Origin: Sorghum bicolor
Taxonomy: Eukaryota > Streptophyta > Magnoliopsida > Poales > Poaceae
Reading direction: 5' to 3'
DNA length: 64,000 bases
NCBI RefSeq assembly: GCF_000003195.3
Contig: NC_012876.2
Location: 57,220,407-57,284,406, forward strand
The stretch's first letter is position 1, and each line of letters opens with the position of its first letter. A program made the translations under genes and the position numbers. Below, piece by piece: positions 23,311-35,259 of this stretch. The notes under the pieces are model-generated. The model saw only the letters and a list, made by a program, of their open reading frames with translations, searched no databases and was not told where the DNA came from.

Positions 23311-23871
23311 TAATAAAAATTATGTACGTAGAAAGGCTAAAAAGGAGGGAGTAGAAAATAGATAATGACATCAGCTTCAAATAGAAAACAGTGGGAATGT
23401 CAGGTTTTTGTATCTCGGAATGTTTGGATCATTGGCTTTGTTTTTTTAAGATCATTAGTTTTTTTTTTGAATTACACAAATATAGACGTAGACGCTTATA
23501 ACACACACATGTATGTACATTCATCTCTATAAATATATGCACGTAAAATCTATCTTTATAAGCGCATCCAAAAGACTGTACTGACACATATCGAAATTGA
23601 CGTATTTTTTATTCAACACAGATTGGCTATGTCAAAAAAAAAAAAAAAGAAAGTTTGCTGATTCTCTTGCCTCGAAGAAAACGGGCCATGGCCCATGGCG
23701 TCACGGTGTCGGCCCAAGCCCAAAAACTCGAATGGTTGCATTTCTTATGTCACGAAGATAGGAAATTCCGTCACGCCTCGCCCTCTCCGCCCCCGACCAG
23801 GATCGTCGACTCGCCCGGCTCCGGCGATCTCCTCCTCCTCCTCCTCCGCCGCCGCCCGCGGTCTGGCCGAG
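23311..23871. other. spacer and upstream region of the calcineurin-B-like gene
   Basis: AT-rich DNA with poly-A and poly-T runs (23452-23470, 23635-23649) gives way at about 23690 to the GC-rich leader of the next gene, which includes a CTC repeat at 23829-23847. No separate gene is seen. Confidence 0.5.
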
Positions 23872-26707
23872 ATGGGGAGCACTCCCTCTATGCTCACCCA
23901 ATATGACATCGAGGAGGTCCAGGACCATTGTGACCACGCATGTGAGTCGCTAACTCTGACGCCTAATTCGCTCCCCTGATCTGGTCTAGTCTGATCTAAT
24001 CTGATGCACCGCGGCTATGGGCGTTAGTCTCGCAGCAGGAGATAGTTTCGCTGTACCACCGCTTCTGCCAGCTCGACCGCAACGGAGGTGGCTTCGTCTC
24101 CGCTGACGAATTCATGTCGGTCCCTGAGTTCGCCGTAAATCCCCTCTCCCAGGTACGGTCCCCACTCCCCACCTACCGCTGAATTCTCACCCACTCTCCT
24201 CCATTTCGAAAATATCCTCGGATTTGCGGAGTATGCTAATGGCTAGAGACCATGCTACGTTGAGGGTTTTGGCTGGAGCAAGTGAATTGTGTGATCAAGG
24301 AGGTGTTGTTCCCTGATAATTTGTAATTGAAAGTTGCTTTGTTCTATACATCAGAGGCTCCTGAGGATGCTGGATGGGCTCAACTTCAAGGAGTTTGTAG
24401 CATTTTTGTCGGCTTTTAGCCCCCGCACAAGCCTGCAGCAAAAGATTGAATGTAGGTATTATATTCTTATTCAAATTCTCCATTATTTGTCAATATGTAG
24501 TGTGGATGTTCTTTCAAATCCTTTTTTGTGTCTGATTATGCTATTTCCTCTCCAGTTATTTTCAAGGTTTATGATACTGACTGCAACGGGAAGGTTGCTT
24601 TTGATGACATCTTGAGCATCTTGCGAGATCTCACAGGTTCATTTATGACAGAGCAACAGAGACAGGTTTGTACTCTGGATTTCTGGTTCCTTCTTGTGTT
24701 ATGAAACGACATAGCAAACACAAATTAATAATCTTGACTTGATTCCATCAGCTTCTTGAATGACTGGAATACTGGATATACTACATATTTTCACATAATG
24801 CTTTTAGCCAGTGATTAATTAGTCGTGTTATTCATGCGTGCACTCCTTGCGTGGGCATGAACTGCTAGATAGTTTCAGCTGAAAAGTTATCTCAGTAAAA
24901 CATAATGCCGTTTGCAAGGAGTTTGTCTGCAAATTATCTCTTTCTTTCTCCCCAGAAAAAGGTACTATTGCCACCATGCGGCAGGATATATAGTTCCCAA
25001 GAGTTACGATTTCTTAATTGGGCACAGTAGCTTTAAAAGACATTCATTATTCTACCTATTTGTGTGATAGTAATGTAACATATATTTTAGTCATGCTGGT
25101 ATTGTCCCCATGCCCTATCCGCGCATTACCATTAGTCTTTTCTGGATATGCTCACTTGACTTATTGTGCATTGCAGAAAGTCTTGACTCATGTGTTAGAA
25201 GAAGCTGGGTACACAAAAGATTCGCATTTCACACTCCCAGACTTTATGAAGGTAAGCTAGTTCCCCCTTTAACAGCTAAATTTACTCAGTCATAAACGTA
25301 TTGTCACCACTCATAATCTACTTCAGGCATAATTTTTTTTACTTTCTTGGTATCAGAAGCTACTATATATCATTTTAACTGATTTAAATGAAAGTATGTT
25401 CATAAGTTTGTGGCAGTTTAAAGCTAAATCTAGTTGTGAATTGTGATACTATTCCTTACACTCAGTCATGAACACCAAGTGTTATGACAACTTAGCAAGT
25501 ATTGGAACACATGTTGATTAAAATCTGTCATTCGAAGGGGCAAATTTTCTATGGAAGAGCTTTATTATTTGTAAAACTGTGAAAATCAATATGGCAGTCC
25601 ACAAAGTACATATTAAAGCATTAGGAGGGTTCAGAATATTTTCTGAATAAAGATCTCCATGTTGGATTGTTGGTACCTATTTTTTTATCGAATACAATGC
25701 TGATGGCTTACAATGTCTAAACAAGTGACAGTTATCTTCTCAAATGTACATTTTTCAGACAAGTTTCAAATCTTCTGATCCAGTTGCTGCTGCTTGCATA
25801 ATATCGAATCAATGAATGAAATGCTTTTGTTATGTCATCTGATGTCTGCAAATACCTTTATAATCAAATTTAGGCATTATCATCTGCCCCTGCCATTGTC
25901 CATTAACTTATCTTTGCCAAATATTCACACCACGTGCTCAATTGCACATTATGCATTGTTATGCAGTATATCAAACAATGAACAGTGTGAGCATGTGACT
26001 CTATGTGAAGGAGAATATAATTGGTGGAATATTTGATATATTGCATTGGGCCTCGTGGACTGATTATATAGGGTACATAGGAGTATAGGACTAACACCTT
26101 AAGTGGGTACACAATATGGTACTATTCCTATCTATAACTCTTATAATCCTAAACCCCACTAAACTATTTCTCTAAACATGCAAGCTATCCACCTAAGCAA
26201 TGCACTACCATATTCAATTAAAATCCACTAAGTAAAACCTCAATAACTATTTATCTCAACATGCAATGCACTACCACATATACAATTAAAATCCAATAGC
26301 ACACATGACAGCTGTAGTGTCCATGTCAGCAAAACAAATAAGTATAGCCCACATCATCATACTACATAATCTATTAATCCGCAATTCCCGCAGCAACGCG
26401 CGGGGTATGCTCCTAGTTTACTCTAACAGTATGATAAGGCTAGTCCAGACGAATTGCTTATTATATTCTGAAATACATGAAGCAATTATTTATGTTGTAA
26501 ATGCAATTTCTTTGTTTTGATATACCTTGGAAATTCTATGATATTCAGTTATAAAGTTATGACTCATCAATGTAACCACTGCACATCTGTATTACACTAT
26601 TTCAGCTGGAAGGAAACATCTTTTTTTTCCTTGACAAACTTGGTATTCATTTTCAGATTATTGGCAATTCTGAGCTCAAGATGGAGGTTGAAGTTCCTAT
26701 TGACTAA
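23872..26707 (+). CDS. calcineurin B subunit-like EF-hand protein, six exons
   Basis: Exons 23872-23941, 24028-24152, 24355-24451, 24556-24665, 25177-25251 and 26657-26707 join in frame with GT-AG borders to give 175 aa, the usual length of calcineurin B. The N-terminus MGSTPS fits the N-myristoylation pattern (Gly2, Ser6). A good EF-hand loop lies at residues 40-51 (DRNGGGFVSADE) and another at 104-115 (DTDCNGKVAFDD, with Asp instead of Glu at position 12). The second and fourth EF-hand regions (about 70-81 and 146-157) are degenerate. The C-terminus is ELKMEVEVPID. The family are calcium-binding regulatory subunits. Plants have no recognised classical calcineurin A, so the partner is unknown. 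Intron 5 is long (1.4 kb) and carries a small Helitron. Confidence 0.92.
26131..26416 (+). mobile_element. 286-bp non-autonomous Helitron in intron 5 of the calcineurin-B-like gene
   Basis: The 5' end is A then TCTATAACTCTTATAATCCT. The 3' end has a hairpin (CCCGC, AGCAACGC, GCGGG) followed by GTATGCTC and CTAG (26413-26416), then T. A second copy in inverse orientation lies at 52865-53120 with the same two ends, so the termini are confirmed by comparison. It contains no ORF. Confidence 0.88.
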
Positions 26708-27039
26708 AAGCCTAATAAGTACCATCTAGTTGTACCATGATGCTGTTGCTCAGACTGTATGTTCATTTATGTTAAATTAAGTCGATGGTATATTTATATC
26801 CTTGTAACTCAAATCATGATCAGAGATGTAATGAAGGAAACATATGTACCTGCTATTTGGAGTTTTAGTTCACTTGCACTTGTACTCCTTAACGCTTGTT
26901 ATATGTCATGTGATCTTCAAGATACCCTTAATGATCTAAGGTTCACTACCAAAATATGTCAAAAAATCAGATGATCAAGGCATCATGAGTGTCTGAGTTT
27001 AGGGTTCTTAATACTTCTGTATACTAGTACTAGTTAGTA

Positions 27040-27168
27040 CTCCTGCCATTCCAAATTGTAGGTTATTCTGGCTTTTCTAGATACATAGCTATTGCCATGC
27101 ACCTAGATATACATTTGTAAAAGTTATGCATCTAGAAAAGCCAAAATAACTTAGAATTCGGAACGGAG
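27040..27168. mobile_element. Stowaway-type MITE (129 bp)
   Basis: The ends CTCCTGCCATTCCAAATT and GAATTCGGAACGGAG are inverted repeats that extend inward over GGCTTTTCTAGATACATAG and CATCTAGAAAAGCC, flanked by TA on both sides. The element is nearly one perfect hairpin. It lies about 330 bp downstream of the calcineurin-B-like stop codon. Confidence 0.85.
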
Positions 27169-27389
27169 TATCCTGGAAAAGGATATAAGCTATATTGTTT
27201 ATTGTTAGGATTACCTTTTCACATCTCAGATGCCTGATTTTTTTTGTTATTGTTGAAGCGACATGTAATTTTGTCATTGTTTGGCTATAGAAAAAAATGT
27301 TTATTCTCTTGTAAGTTGTCCTTTTAATTGTACTAGTCGTCTTTTGTGAGTTGTTTCCTCAAACTTTCCAAAAATTCAGGCACCTGAAA

Positions 27390-27492
27390 TATAGCTTGGA
27401 AGACCCTATTCATTCGGCCAGGATGATTGATCAGTGCAAGGAGCTTCTTGGTTGCTTATTATCAGACATGCAGGACAGCATGAGTCGATAAT
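27390..27492 (+). other. unidentified exon-like frame
   Basis: An open frame that reads FRHLKYSLEDPIHSARMIDQ and then CKELLGCLLSDMQDSMSR ends in TAA at about 27490. Its codon use and amphipathic helix look protein-like, and CAG just before it could be a splice acceptor. I do not recognise the sequence and find no upstream exon. It may be the last exon of a lost gene, an alternative end of the calcineurin-B-like transcript, or chance. Confidence 0.25.
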
Positions 27493-27699
27493 ACCGAGTT
27501 GCATTTGTGTCTGTCTTGGCCAACTTGAGGAAACCCTAAAAAATGATACTCTCATTCAAGAAAAATGGCTAGATTCTAGATGGAGAATGATTTTCAGATA
27601 ACTTAGTTTGAGGAAAAATTCAGATAGTTTGAGAAAAAAGTTTCAGATAACTGCCAGGTCCACATCCCAAAAATAAATCACACCTTCCTGTCTTTGTCT

Positions 27700-27843
27700 C
27701 TCTTAAGATGAGGCGTCCATTGCTTCCTCTATTAATAGACATTATCCTGATTACCTGCAAGTTCCTCCTCCCATGCAGGAAGGGAAGGCAGAGCCATTGG
27801 AGTTTAGCTAGGGAGGATCGTTAGCTCGTTGGTGCCAATCTTG
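27700..27843 (+). other. probable 5' untranslated exon of the GTD-binding gene
   Basis: A GC-richer stretch with no long frame ends in CAATCTTG followed by a GTGAGT donor at 27844. A TTTTTTTCAG acceptor lies near 29432, about 80 bp upstream of the first ATG of the next coding exon. Together they suggest a leader exon with a 1.6-kb intron. This is inferred from splice signals only. Confidence 0.35.
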
Positions 27844-28484
27844 GTGAGTTTGCTCTAACTACTGTAATTTCCTTATACCTTTCCCAATCGTTGGAAATGA
27901 TGACCTCAAACAATTTGTACTTAGTTGTTGCCAAAATCTCTTTTTCTTTTGTTAAAACTGATCACACAACCTCTTGTGTAACTGAACAATGTTGACATAC
28001 AATCTATATCGTAATTCTTAGTTAGCATGTGCTCTAACTTTTGCATGTTACGGTCCTTCACTGGATACTCAATTTCAGCTATTTGGTTCTGATGTACTGT
28101 ATTGGTTGGCCCTTGGTTCTTGGCAGCACCATTTCATCTCAGATTATTTCCCTTTTCATCTGCTTGTCTGGCTAATTGTGCATTTATATATATTATATTA
28201 TATCCTGATCCACCATGTTGTTTGGTTGTTCCACATAGTTTCTGAGTTAGTTTTGTATTGGCGGGTTGGTCTGCTGGCTAAAATGATCGATGATGCTGTT
28301 AGTGAACAAATCTTAGACCATGAGATTTTCATTGTATGGGCAAGTAGTTCAACATGACCAGTTGGTTTTTCCCTTTCTGAATTATGCTTTATTGATTTCA
28401 TTTTCCCTTGTAAAATAAATTATGAGAATCAAACATGCTGCTGGCGTTATACCTTTCTCTGCTTGTCATTGAAGGATAATATAA

Positions 28485-28690
28485 TTTTTTTTCTTGAACG
28501 CGCAGGAGAGCTACACATCATTAATATTAAATGGAAAAAGGGAGTGGGTCTAAGAAGACCCACACAAACTTGGTAGGGCATGGTTCTTACAAGAGTGCTT
28601 GTCAGAAAAACAGAACTACAATCAGTGGCCTATAAGAACCACAACCTGGCCTCGTTCCTAAACACAAATGGTGTCTAATCAGTGCTGAAG
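28485..28690 (-). mobile_element. LINE/SINE 3'-end fragment
   Basis: The plus strand has TTTTTTTTCTTGAACGCGCA and then GGAGAGCTACACATCATTAA. Read on the minus strand this is the tail of a common grass non-LTR element, finishing in CGCGTTCAAG and poly-A. Only about 200 bp are present and no coding part is visible. It sits in the presumed leader intron of the following gene. Confidence 0.5.
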
Positions 28691-29508
28691 TTTGTACTTT
28701 GTAAATTATTAGTATCATAGGAATAACTGCATGAAAACATTAAAATGATGCTATATTGAAGTAAGAGTAAAGATAAACTGGAAACTGGGATCAAGATTAA
28801 GGGCCTACATTTATGTTGAATTGACACATATTGTTTTCATACATGATTTGTGATCTTTAGCATTTGAAGTGATTTTAGAAGTCCTAGTTACAATTGGTTC
28901 AAGCTTCAAGAAATGTTATGTTGGAAATATTGTCAAACTTCTGCAGCTCCATTGAAATGTGAATAGTATGTGGCCATGTAAGGAGATTAGTTAAAGAAAT
29001 GAAATGCTTGTGGCTTCATGAGAAACTTATAGTTGCAACACACTGCATGGGATACTGAACAAGGGGTATATAAGATACCTATATAATACATTGTACAACA
29101 TCGGTGATACATGCCTTCCTGTACTGAAGTTAGTAATACTGTTTTTTTTTCCAGAACAGTTTACCTTTCTAGAACATATAATTTTCTGGAAGACTTTTGT
29201 TGTTCTTCTCTGCTCATATGTCCAGTTATCAACCAACTAGAGATAATACATGTGTCTATTTATGACATATTCTAGTGTCTGTTTGTTGAGAATATTGATT
29301 TAATAAGCTCCTTGTAAGAAGTCATACATAGAATTAGTCAACTCATATTTTATTCTAGTTTTCTGGTGAACTCATGCATAGGATTAGTCAACTCATCTTT
29401 TTATCCTAGTTTTCTGGTAGTGTTTTTTTCAGGACACTGATCGATGCATGTTTAAGTGGTACAGATCTGAGATCTGACAGATGGATTCAGATTTTCATCT
29501 TAAGGCAA

Positions 29509-31113
29509 ATGACAAGCATTGAATACCAATCAGAGCCTTTTACCAAGATGGCAGAAAATGATACTAGTCAGTTACAGAGAGCCATATTCGCCCAGTACAT
29601 TATGATGAAAAAGTTATTCATGGAATTAGAAGTAGAAAGAGAAGCTTCAGCAACTGCTGCAAGCGCAGCCATGTCAATGATTCAAAAGCTTCAAAAAGAG
29701 AAGGACGCAGAGAGAATGGAAGCATGGCAGTACAAGAGAATAGCTGAGGAAAAGATCAAGCACACTAACAGAGCACTGGAGATTCTAAAGGAGGTCATGG
29801 AGCTGAAAGAATTGGAGATCTCGTATCTGAGGAACCAACTGCAGGTGTATAAACACAAGCTATCGGATGCTGGCATTGATGATTCTGACATTGCAGATGA
29901 GACAATAGATAGTGATAAATCTTTGTTTGGAAGCAAGAACATGGAGAATCTTTGTCATAAAATCAAAAGAAATTTCTCTCTGCCAACTTTACAGTTGAAT
30001 AAACTATATACTGATATGGACATGAAGAAAAATAGTGGAATACAATCAGCAAGGAGCAGGCTGAGTGATGACAGTTGGGAGCAGATTTCAAGAAATGTTA
30101 TGCCTTTCGAGCCCAAGGAAAGCTTCTCAACAGATTTGGACGGTAGAGGAAAGCATGGTGAAGAACCACATTCTCCAAGCAATGGTGTTTTACATGACTC
30201 TCAGACTTCAGATGAGCCCCCGTGTTCTTCCTCGTTTTCAGTGGTGAGTCATCAGGCCAGGGAAAATATGGAATGCACAGTAAACCATGATCAACTCAAG
30301 GATTCTTGTGTAGGTGATTCTCGGACTTTGGATGAGCCTCTGTGTTCTTCCTCGCTCTCACTGGTGAGTTATCAGGCAGATATATGCAGTGATGGTGCAG
30401 TTCAGGCCAGGGAAGATATGGAATGCACAGTAAACCATGGTCAACTCAAGGATTCTTGTGTACGTGACTCTCAGACTTTGGATGAGCCTCCGTGTTCTTC
30501 CTCATGCTCAGTGGTGAGTCATCAGGCAGATATATGCAGTGATGGAGCAGTTCAGGCCAGGGAAGGTATGGAATGCACAGTAAATCATGATAAACTCAAG
30601 GATTCTTGTGTAGGTACTGAAATGGGTGAACCAGTTGTTCATCCTTTAAGTGATCCACTCCAAATTCCAGAAAGAAGCAATACGACAACTGATTCCTCAT
30701 GTACTGAAAGTGAAATAATGACAGAAGAATCTCAACTGTCTCCCACGGTTGTTACCAAAGGGCGAGGGCCACGTAATCTGTCCAGGTTCGCGGCAACAAG
30801 AAAAATTGGATCGATGAATAATGTCGATAGACATGTCCGTCGAAGCTCCGGAACTTACACACCACGAGCTGGTGTTGAGAGAACCAGATCAAGGCTGAAG
30901 CGTGTGCAAAGTGAAAAGATGGTTGAGCTAAGTGACCCTAGGACTAACAAGGAACAGATCATAATGCTGAAGGAGGTATATGAGCAGCTTGGTATGATAG
31001 AATCACATATGAGACCTTCTGATTCCCAGGAAAGCCCCCGAAATGACACATCATTAGATTCTGTTATGGAGGTATTTATTTTAAGCCTACTTTATGGGAA
31101 TTGTTTTAGATAA
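29509..31113 (+). CDS. GTD-binding (DUF593/zein-binding, MyoB-like) coiled-coil protein
   Basis: A 534-aa frame with a GTD-binding domain at about residues 21-120: LQRAIFAQYIMMKKLFMELE, REASATAASAAMSMIQKLQK, MEAWQYKRIAEEKI and a Leu-rich coiled coil up to VYKHKL. In plants this domain binds the globular tail of myosin XI (MyoB proteins) or, in maize floury1, zein-body membranes. Residues 230 to about 369 hold three direct repeats of 40-50 aa, each with DEPxCSSSxSxVSxQA and MECTVNHxxLKDSC. The C-terminus is basic (RNLSRFAATRK, RRSSGTYTPRAG). A GTATTT donor follows VME at 31070, so the last dozen residues may be intron read-through and a short final exon may lie farther on. Another ATG at residue 14 is a possible start. 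No N-terminal membrane segment is visible, unlike many MyoB proteins. Confidence 0.85.
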   Translation: MTSIEYQSEPFTKMAENDTSQLQRAIFAQYIMMKKLFMELEVEREASATAASAAMSMIQKLQKEKDAERMEAWQYKRIAEEKIKHTNRALEILKEVMELKELEISYLRNQLQVYKHKLSDAGIDDSDIADETIDSDKSLFGSKNMENLCHKIKRNFSLPTLQLNKLYTDMDMKKNSGIQSARSRLSDDSWEQISRNVMPFEPKESFSTDLDGRGKHGEEPHSPSNGVLHDSQTSDEPPCSSSFSVVSHQARENMECTVNHDQLKDSCVGDSRTLDEPLCSSSLSLVSYQADICSDGAVQAREDMECTVNHGQLKDSCVRDSQTLDEPPCSSSCSVVSHQADICSDGAVQAREGMECTVNHDKLKDSCVGTEMGEPVVHPLSDPLQIPERSNTTTDSSCTESEIMTEESQLSPTVVTKGRGPRNLSRFAATRKIGSMNNVDRHVRRSSGTYTPRAGVERTRSRLKRVQSEKMVELSDPRTNKEQIIMLKEVYEQLGMIESHMRPSDSQESPRNDTSLDSVMEVFILSLLYGNCFR

Positions 31114-32555
31114 ATTACATCACCCTAAGTGCAATATCATCATAATTAATGTTTTGATCATTGAACGAACTAAGTTGATCATCATTTTTTAATGTTATAA
31201 TCAGCAGTACATATAGTATTTCCGAGTATGAGCATAAACTATTTCAGTGATCCTAGCACGTCTCTGTGCTGCACTGCTGCTTTTTGGACTTTGTAGACTT
31301 CACTATAAACTGTTGAATGTTATGCCATGCACCTTCTGAAGTCAAATGATTCAGATTATGTTCTCCTCTAGTAAAGTTTTGTGTTGATTGCCACTGTTTA
31401 ATCTGTCTGTGCCCATGTAGAACAAAAAAAAAGTAAAGGAGAAATAAGACATGAAGTAGTAAGCACGGAGAGAATTCTGTGCCTACACAGTGGCATTTGC
31501 TTTCTTTTTCCTCCTCTAATAATGCAAAAACTTTTGCAACAGGCAGCTCTATCGTTTTCCATATAGCTGGGTCAGGCTGTGCCATCTGAAGCATGCCTTG
31601 AGGCTATGTGCCGCAATTCAAGTGTTGGAATTTAGAAGCACAAGATTGTATAGTTCACATTTTTAAGACAGTGCAAAACAATGATTAGACATCTCCATCA
31701 ACACAGTACGGTGAAAACTGGGGTATTTGCTATGTGCTCAGCACGCTGTAATCTGATCCTGTGCAGAACATGCATATGTACATAATGTGGGCTGCAGTTG
31801 TACCAGTTATGTATGTACATGAAGCCAAGTAGACCAGCGAAGACAGAAGGGGGCTATGCTGCAAGCAACCTTTGCTGCATTTAGGTTTCATTTGCAGAGA
31901 CTGGTGGCATGACGCCATCTCATGCTCCTGGCTGTAAACAAGTGTTTCTTGACAACCAGTTAGATCTCGTTCTTGACAAACAAGAGCACCTGGAGGCATT
32001 AGAAAAAAGCGCCCAAGAGACCACCGAACAATGTCAGCCCGACACCATTCCCTAAGGAACGTTGCTTGATGCTCGCAAAAAAAAAAGGAACATTACTTGA
32101 ACTTCTATATGTGGGTTCGAGGAATACTGGAATGAGATTGGTTTGTTCCAGAAGTTTTTTCAGCCCGTTTTGTCACTGCCTCTTAACCTCAGAATTTCTA
32201 TGCGTGGCCTAGCCACTTGCACAAGGTAGCTAGCCCTATGCTGTCTGGAAGGCATCATCGGTGGAATCCGAATGCCCAATGTAGCCACCAAGCTGGAACA
32301 TTACTATGAACAACGAAAATGCTTGTCTTCATTCGATTTATACTTGTCCAACTGCTGGCTTTGCCTCCAACATCCAGCTGGTCCTCGAATTCTTCAGGTA
32401 CATTCCAAACAGTCCATTTCATCGGTGTTTCATGTGGACAGTGGACAAATTATAGTTCGCTATGTGAGGAGGTGAGACCTGGGCCGGTCCGAGAATCCAG
32501 GGTCGAATCGTACTCGTTCGTACCCGAGTATTAGGTTATTTGTGAAGGCGAACAG
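31114..32555. other. downstream region, no gene recognised
   Basis: Probable 3' part of the GTD-binding gene followed by spacer DNA. Short frames on both strands (31253-31594 minus, 31730-31999 minus) show no motifs. A sequence at 31247-31330 after a TATTTCAG acceptor could encode a hydrophobic tail, but its phase does not join the previous exon without a stop. Confidence 0.4.
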
Positions 32556-32559
32556 AAAA

Positions 32560-32725
32560 CATTCTCAAATTATAGCCATTCAAACTTTCTTGGAGAGTCA
32601 ATCTTTGTAGTATTATCTATTTGATATCATAAAACCTTTATAATTCTTTTTATAATTTTGGTCAAACTTGAGATACTTTGACTCTCTAAGAAATTTGAAA
32701 TGATTTATAATTTGGAATGGATGAG
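32560..32725. mobile_element. degraded Stowaway-like MITE
   Basis: ATTCTCAAATTATAGCC on the left and TTTATAATTTGGAATGG followed by ATGAG-TA on the right are imperfect inverted ends of the type seen in grass Stowaway elements. The middle has TTTGACTCTC and GAGAGTCAAT inverted blocks. The left boundary is approximate. Confidence 0.5.
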
Positions 32726-35259
32726 TACATAATTAATAAGGCAAAAAAGTGAATCGATTGGACTTGGATTAGTCACATGGCGATTGACCCAATTGCGTTT
32801 AGCCTGTAGATCACCTAAAAACTGCCAGAAAAAAGTTTATCAGATCAGTTAGGGCCCGTTTGTTTAGAGTAGGATGTCACCGGGAACTAATGAAAAGTTA
32901 TGTAAAATTAACTAACGATTCCAGTCGGATTTTTTCTTGGGGTTCATTACGGAGGAAGCGAACAGGCTCTTAACTGGCTCTGGTGTTTCAAAAAAAAAAA
33001 AGTTAACTGGCTCTGGTAAATTTGCACGGTCCGTCGGTGAGTGATGGAATTGAAGTACAGTTGACCGCTGTTCTGTGTGATGGGCACACACACACGATGA
33101 CACGATGCTTGTGTGCAACGCTCATGTCATGGGCAGCTGGCCGCTAACACGGCACGAGCAACCGCCAACAGCGAACCGGCAAGACTTGCAGCTCTGGAGA
33201 ACGGGTCGTGACATGCTGTGAGGCTACTATCAATTACACGTAACGCACCACGTACTCTGAAAATCTGCTGGATTTCGAGAGTTTAGTACTAGTGTTCGAC
33301 GGGGACCAAATCGACTGACATCATGGGTTAAGCTTAAGATCATAATGGTTCCCGTGATGGGGCGCCATGAAGAGCAAAGGTTATATGCTCCATCAAGATC
33401 CCAAATGTGTAGTACCGTCAGGTACTCGAAGTTTCAGAACAGGTCCAGGGCGGCTGCTCTGCTTTGAGATGTCAAAATCTGCAGGCCAGCCAAATTGCTC
33501 CCTCCAGCCGCCATACAGTTCAGAGCATGGCTTCGCTTGTAGTTGTAGTTGCCGCACTAATTGAATGAACATTTTCTGGTGCTAGTTAGGGGGGTTACTA
33601 GTGATGACAACTGTTACTAATAATTTTGACGGCAAAAATCTGTTGGGGGTTGATCGGATCTGTCATAAAGTTGTGCCCAACCAACCGCCCATGCTGTCGC
33701 AGGAAAGTGGTCGTGGTCGCGGTCGCTGCATATTTTTTGGCTTATTTAGCTTAGAATGTTCATGGAATCAGATCATAAGGAAAAGGAAATATTTTTTCCC
33801 TTCTTTTTTCCCCATTTGCATTTCAGCTAGTGAACAAAAAAGTATGAACTGTCTGAAGCAAAGCAAGCATGTCAAAGAATAAAATGAGAATAAACACAGG
33901 AGGCAGATTTTGACCACAGAAAGAGATGACTAGGAATAGGTCTGCCAAACCTGAAATGTAGCATTCTCTTCTCTAATCTCTAAATGGTGCCTCTCAAGGT
34001 CCACTGCGGCTGGCTACAACAGGCTAGTGATATCAGCACTTGCACTTGGTCAACTCCTGTTGAACAGCACTACAAATTTGCAAACAAACTGGGTGCACAT
34101 TTGTCCCCCGCTATCCTCATCACTTACATGTATGGTATGAGTATGAGCAAAAAAAAATGAAAAAGAGGGGGAATGTCACGGTCCGTGTTTCAGATTGATG
34201 TGCTGGCTGCACAGTCAACCAACCATTCGTATTATGAGGGATCTTGAACTAAAACCAGTCATGGCATTCAGATACGAGCTGCTTTCGGACCATAATCAAG
34301 TGACAACTGAAACGGATTCAAATTTATTGAGTCGTCAGAGAGCCAGTGCTGCATCTGCATCTGCATCTGCATCTGTTAACATGCCACGTACGTTTCCCGT
34401 TTTTGTTTCCCCCCCGACAATAGTGACATGTAGTATTTCATTTCATTCATCCCGTTTCGTACTACTTTCGTGTTCCCGTGAACCACGGGGCCTTCCATTG
34501 TAGACCAGGTAAAGTCCACGGGGCGGCCTTCCAGCGTGCCCGGGGGCACTCAACATTTGACCTCCTTCAATTCCTTCGGTCAAGTCCCGGGTCCGGTCAA
34601 GAAGTAGTACATCAGCGCTTCAGTTCGTTCGTAATCTGCACGCCGCGTCATACATTTTGCGTTCTGCAACTGCCGGATTCGGCATACCGACTGCACAGTT
34701 GCTCGCTATCGTTTTTAGTCTAGGCGTCTAGCAACGATTGTTTCTATATATAGGACGATGGTTCTTTTTTAATAACAGTATAAAATGATGGTTTTTCACA
34801 AACCTGGAACTTTTGCTGTGTGTATACGCCGGCATTGGGTCCGGTCTCGAAAGTCAAACCCCTCCACAAGTGACAAATGTGCAGGTGTGATCGATCGATC
34901 GTCCGCACGCATAGGCCGTACGAAAACGGACGTGGTAGTTCAGAGTCTGGTACCGGCCGCACGGGCTCGTCAGAGTTACATTGCAGCAGGCAGTGAGCTC
35001 CTTGTTTCTTGCTCCGTTTCGGAGCCCCTCGCTCTCGCTCTCTCGTCTCGCCTGCTCATTTGGCACGCTCGTGTTGACCTGTCCCGAGCCCAACCAATCT
35101 GCCGCCGCCGCCGCATCAGCCATCGTTCTCTCCTCGCTCGGCTGTGCAGCCTGTGGGAGTTCTTTAAAACCCCCCTCGGCTTTCCACCCTTGTGCAGCTA
35201 GCTGCTAGCGCCCTCGACGACGACGACGCCGCCTCTCTGCCCCTCTCTCAGACTCCGCA
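32726..35259. other. upstream region of the AP2 gene, no other gene
   Basis: About 2.5 kb with no convincing frame. A (CATCTG)n microsatellite lies at 34351-34376 and a GATC repeat at 34889-34901. A TATA-like TATATATAGG at 34744 and a TTTAAAA at 35163 lie upstream of the AP2 start. The last 250 bp are C/T-rich and GC-rich, as usual for a leader. Confidence 0.5.
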
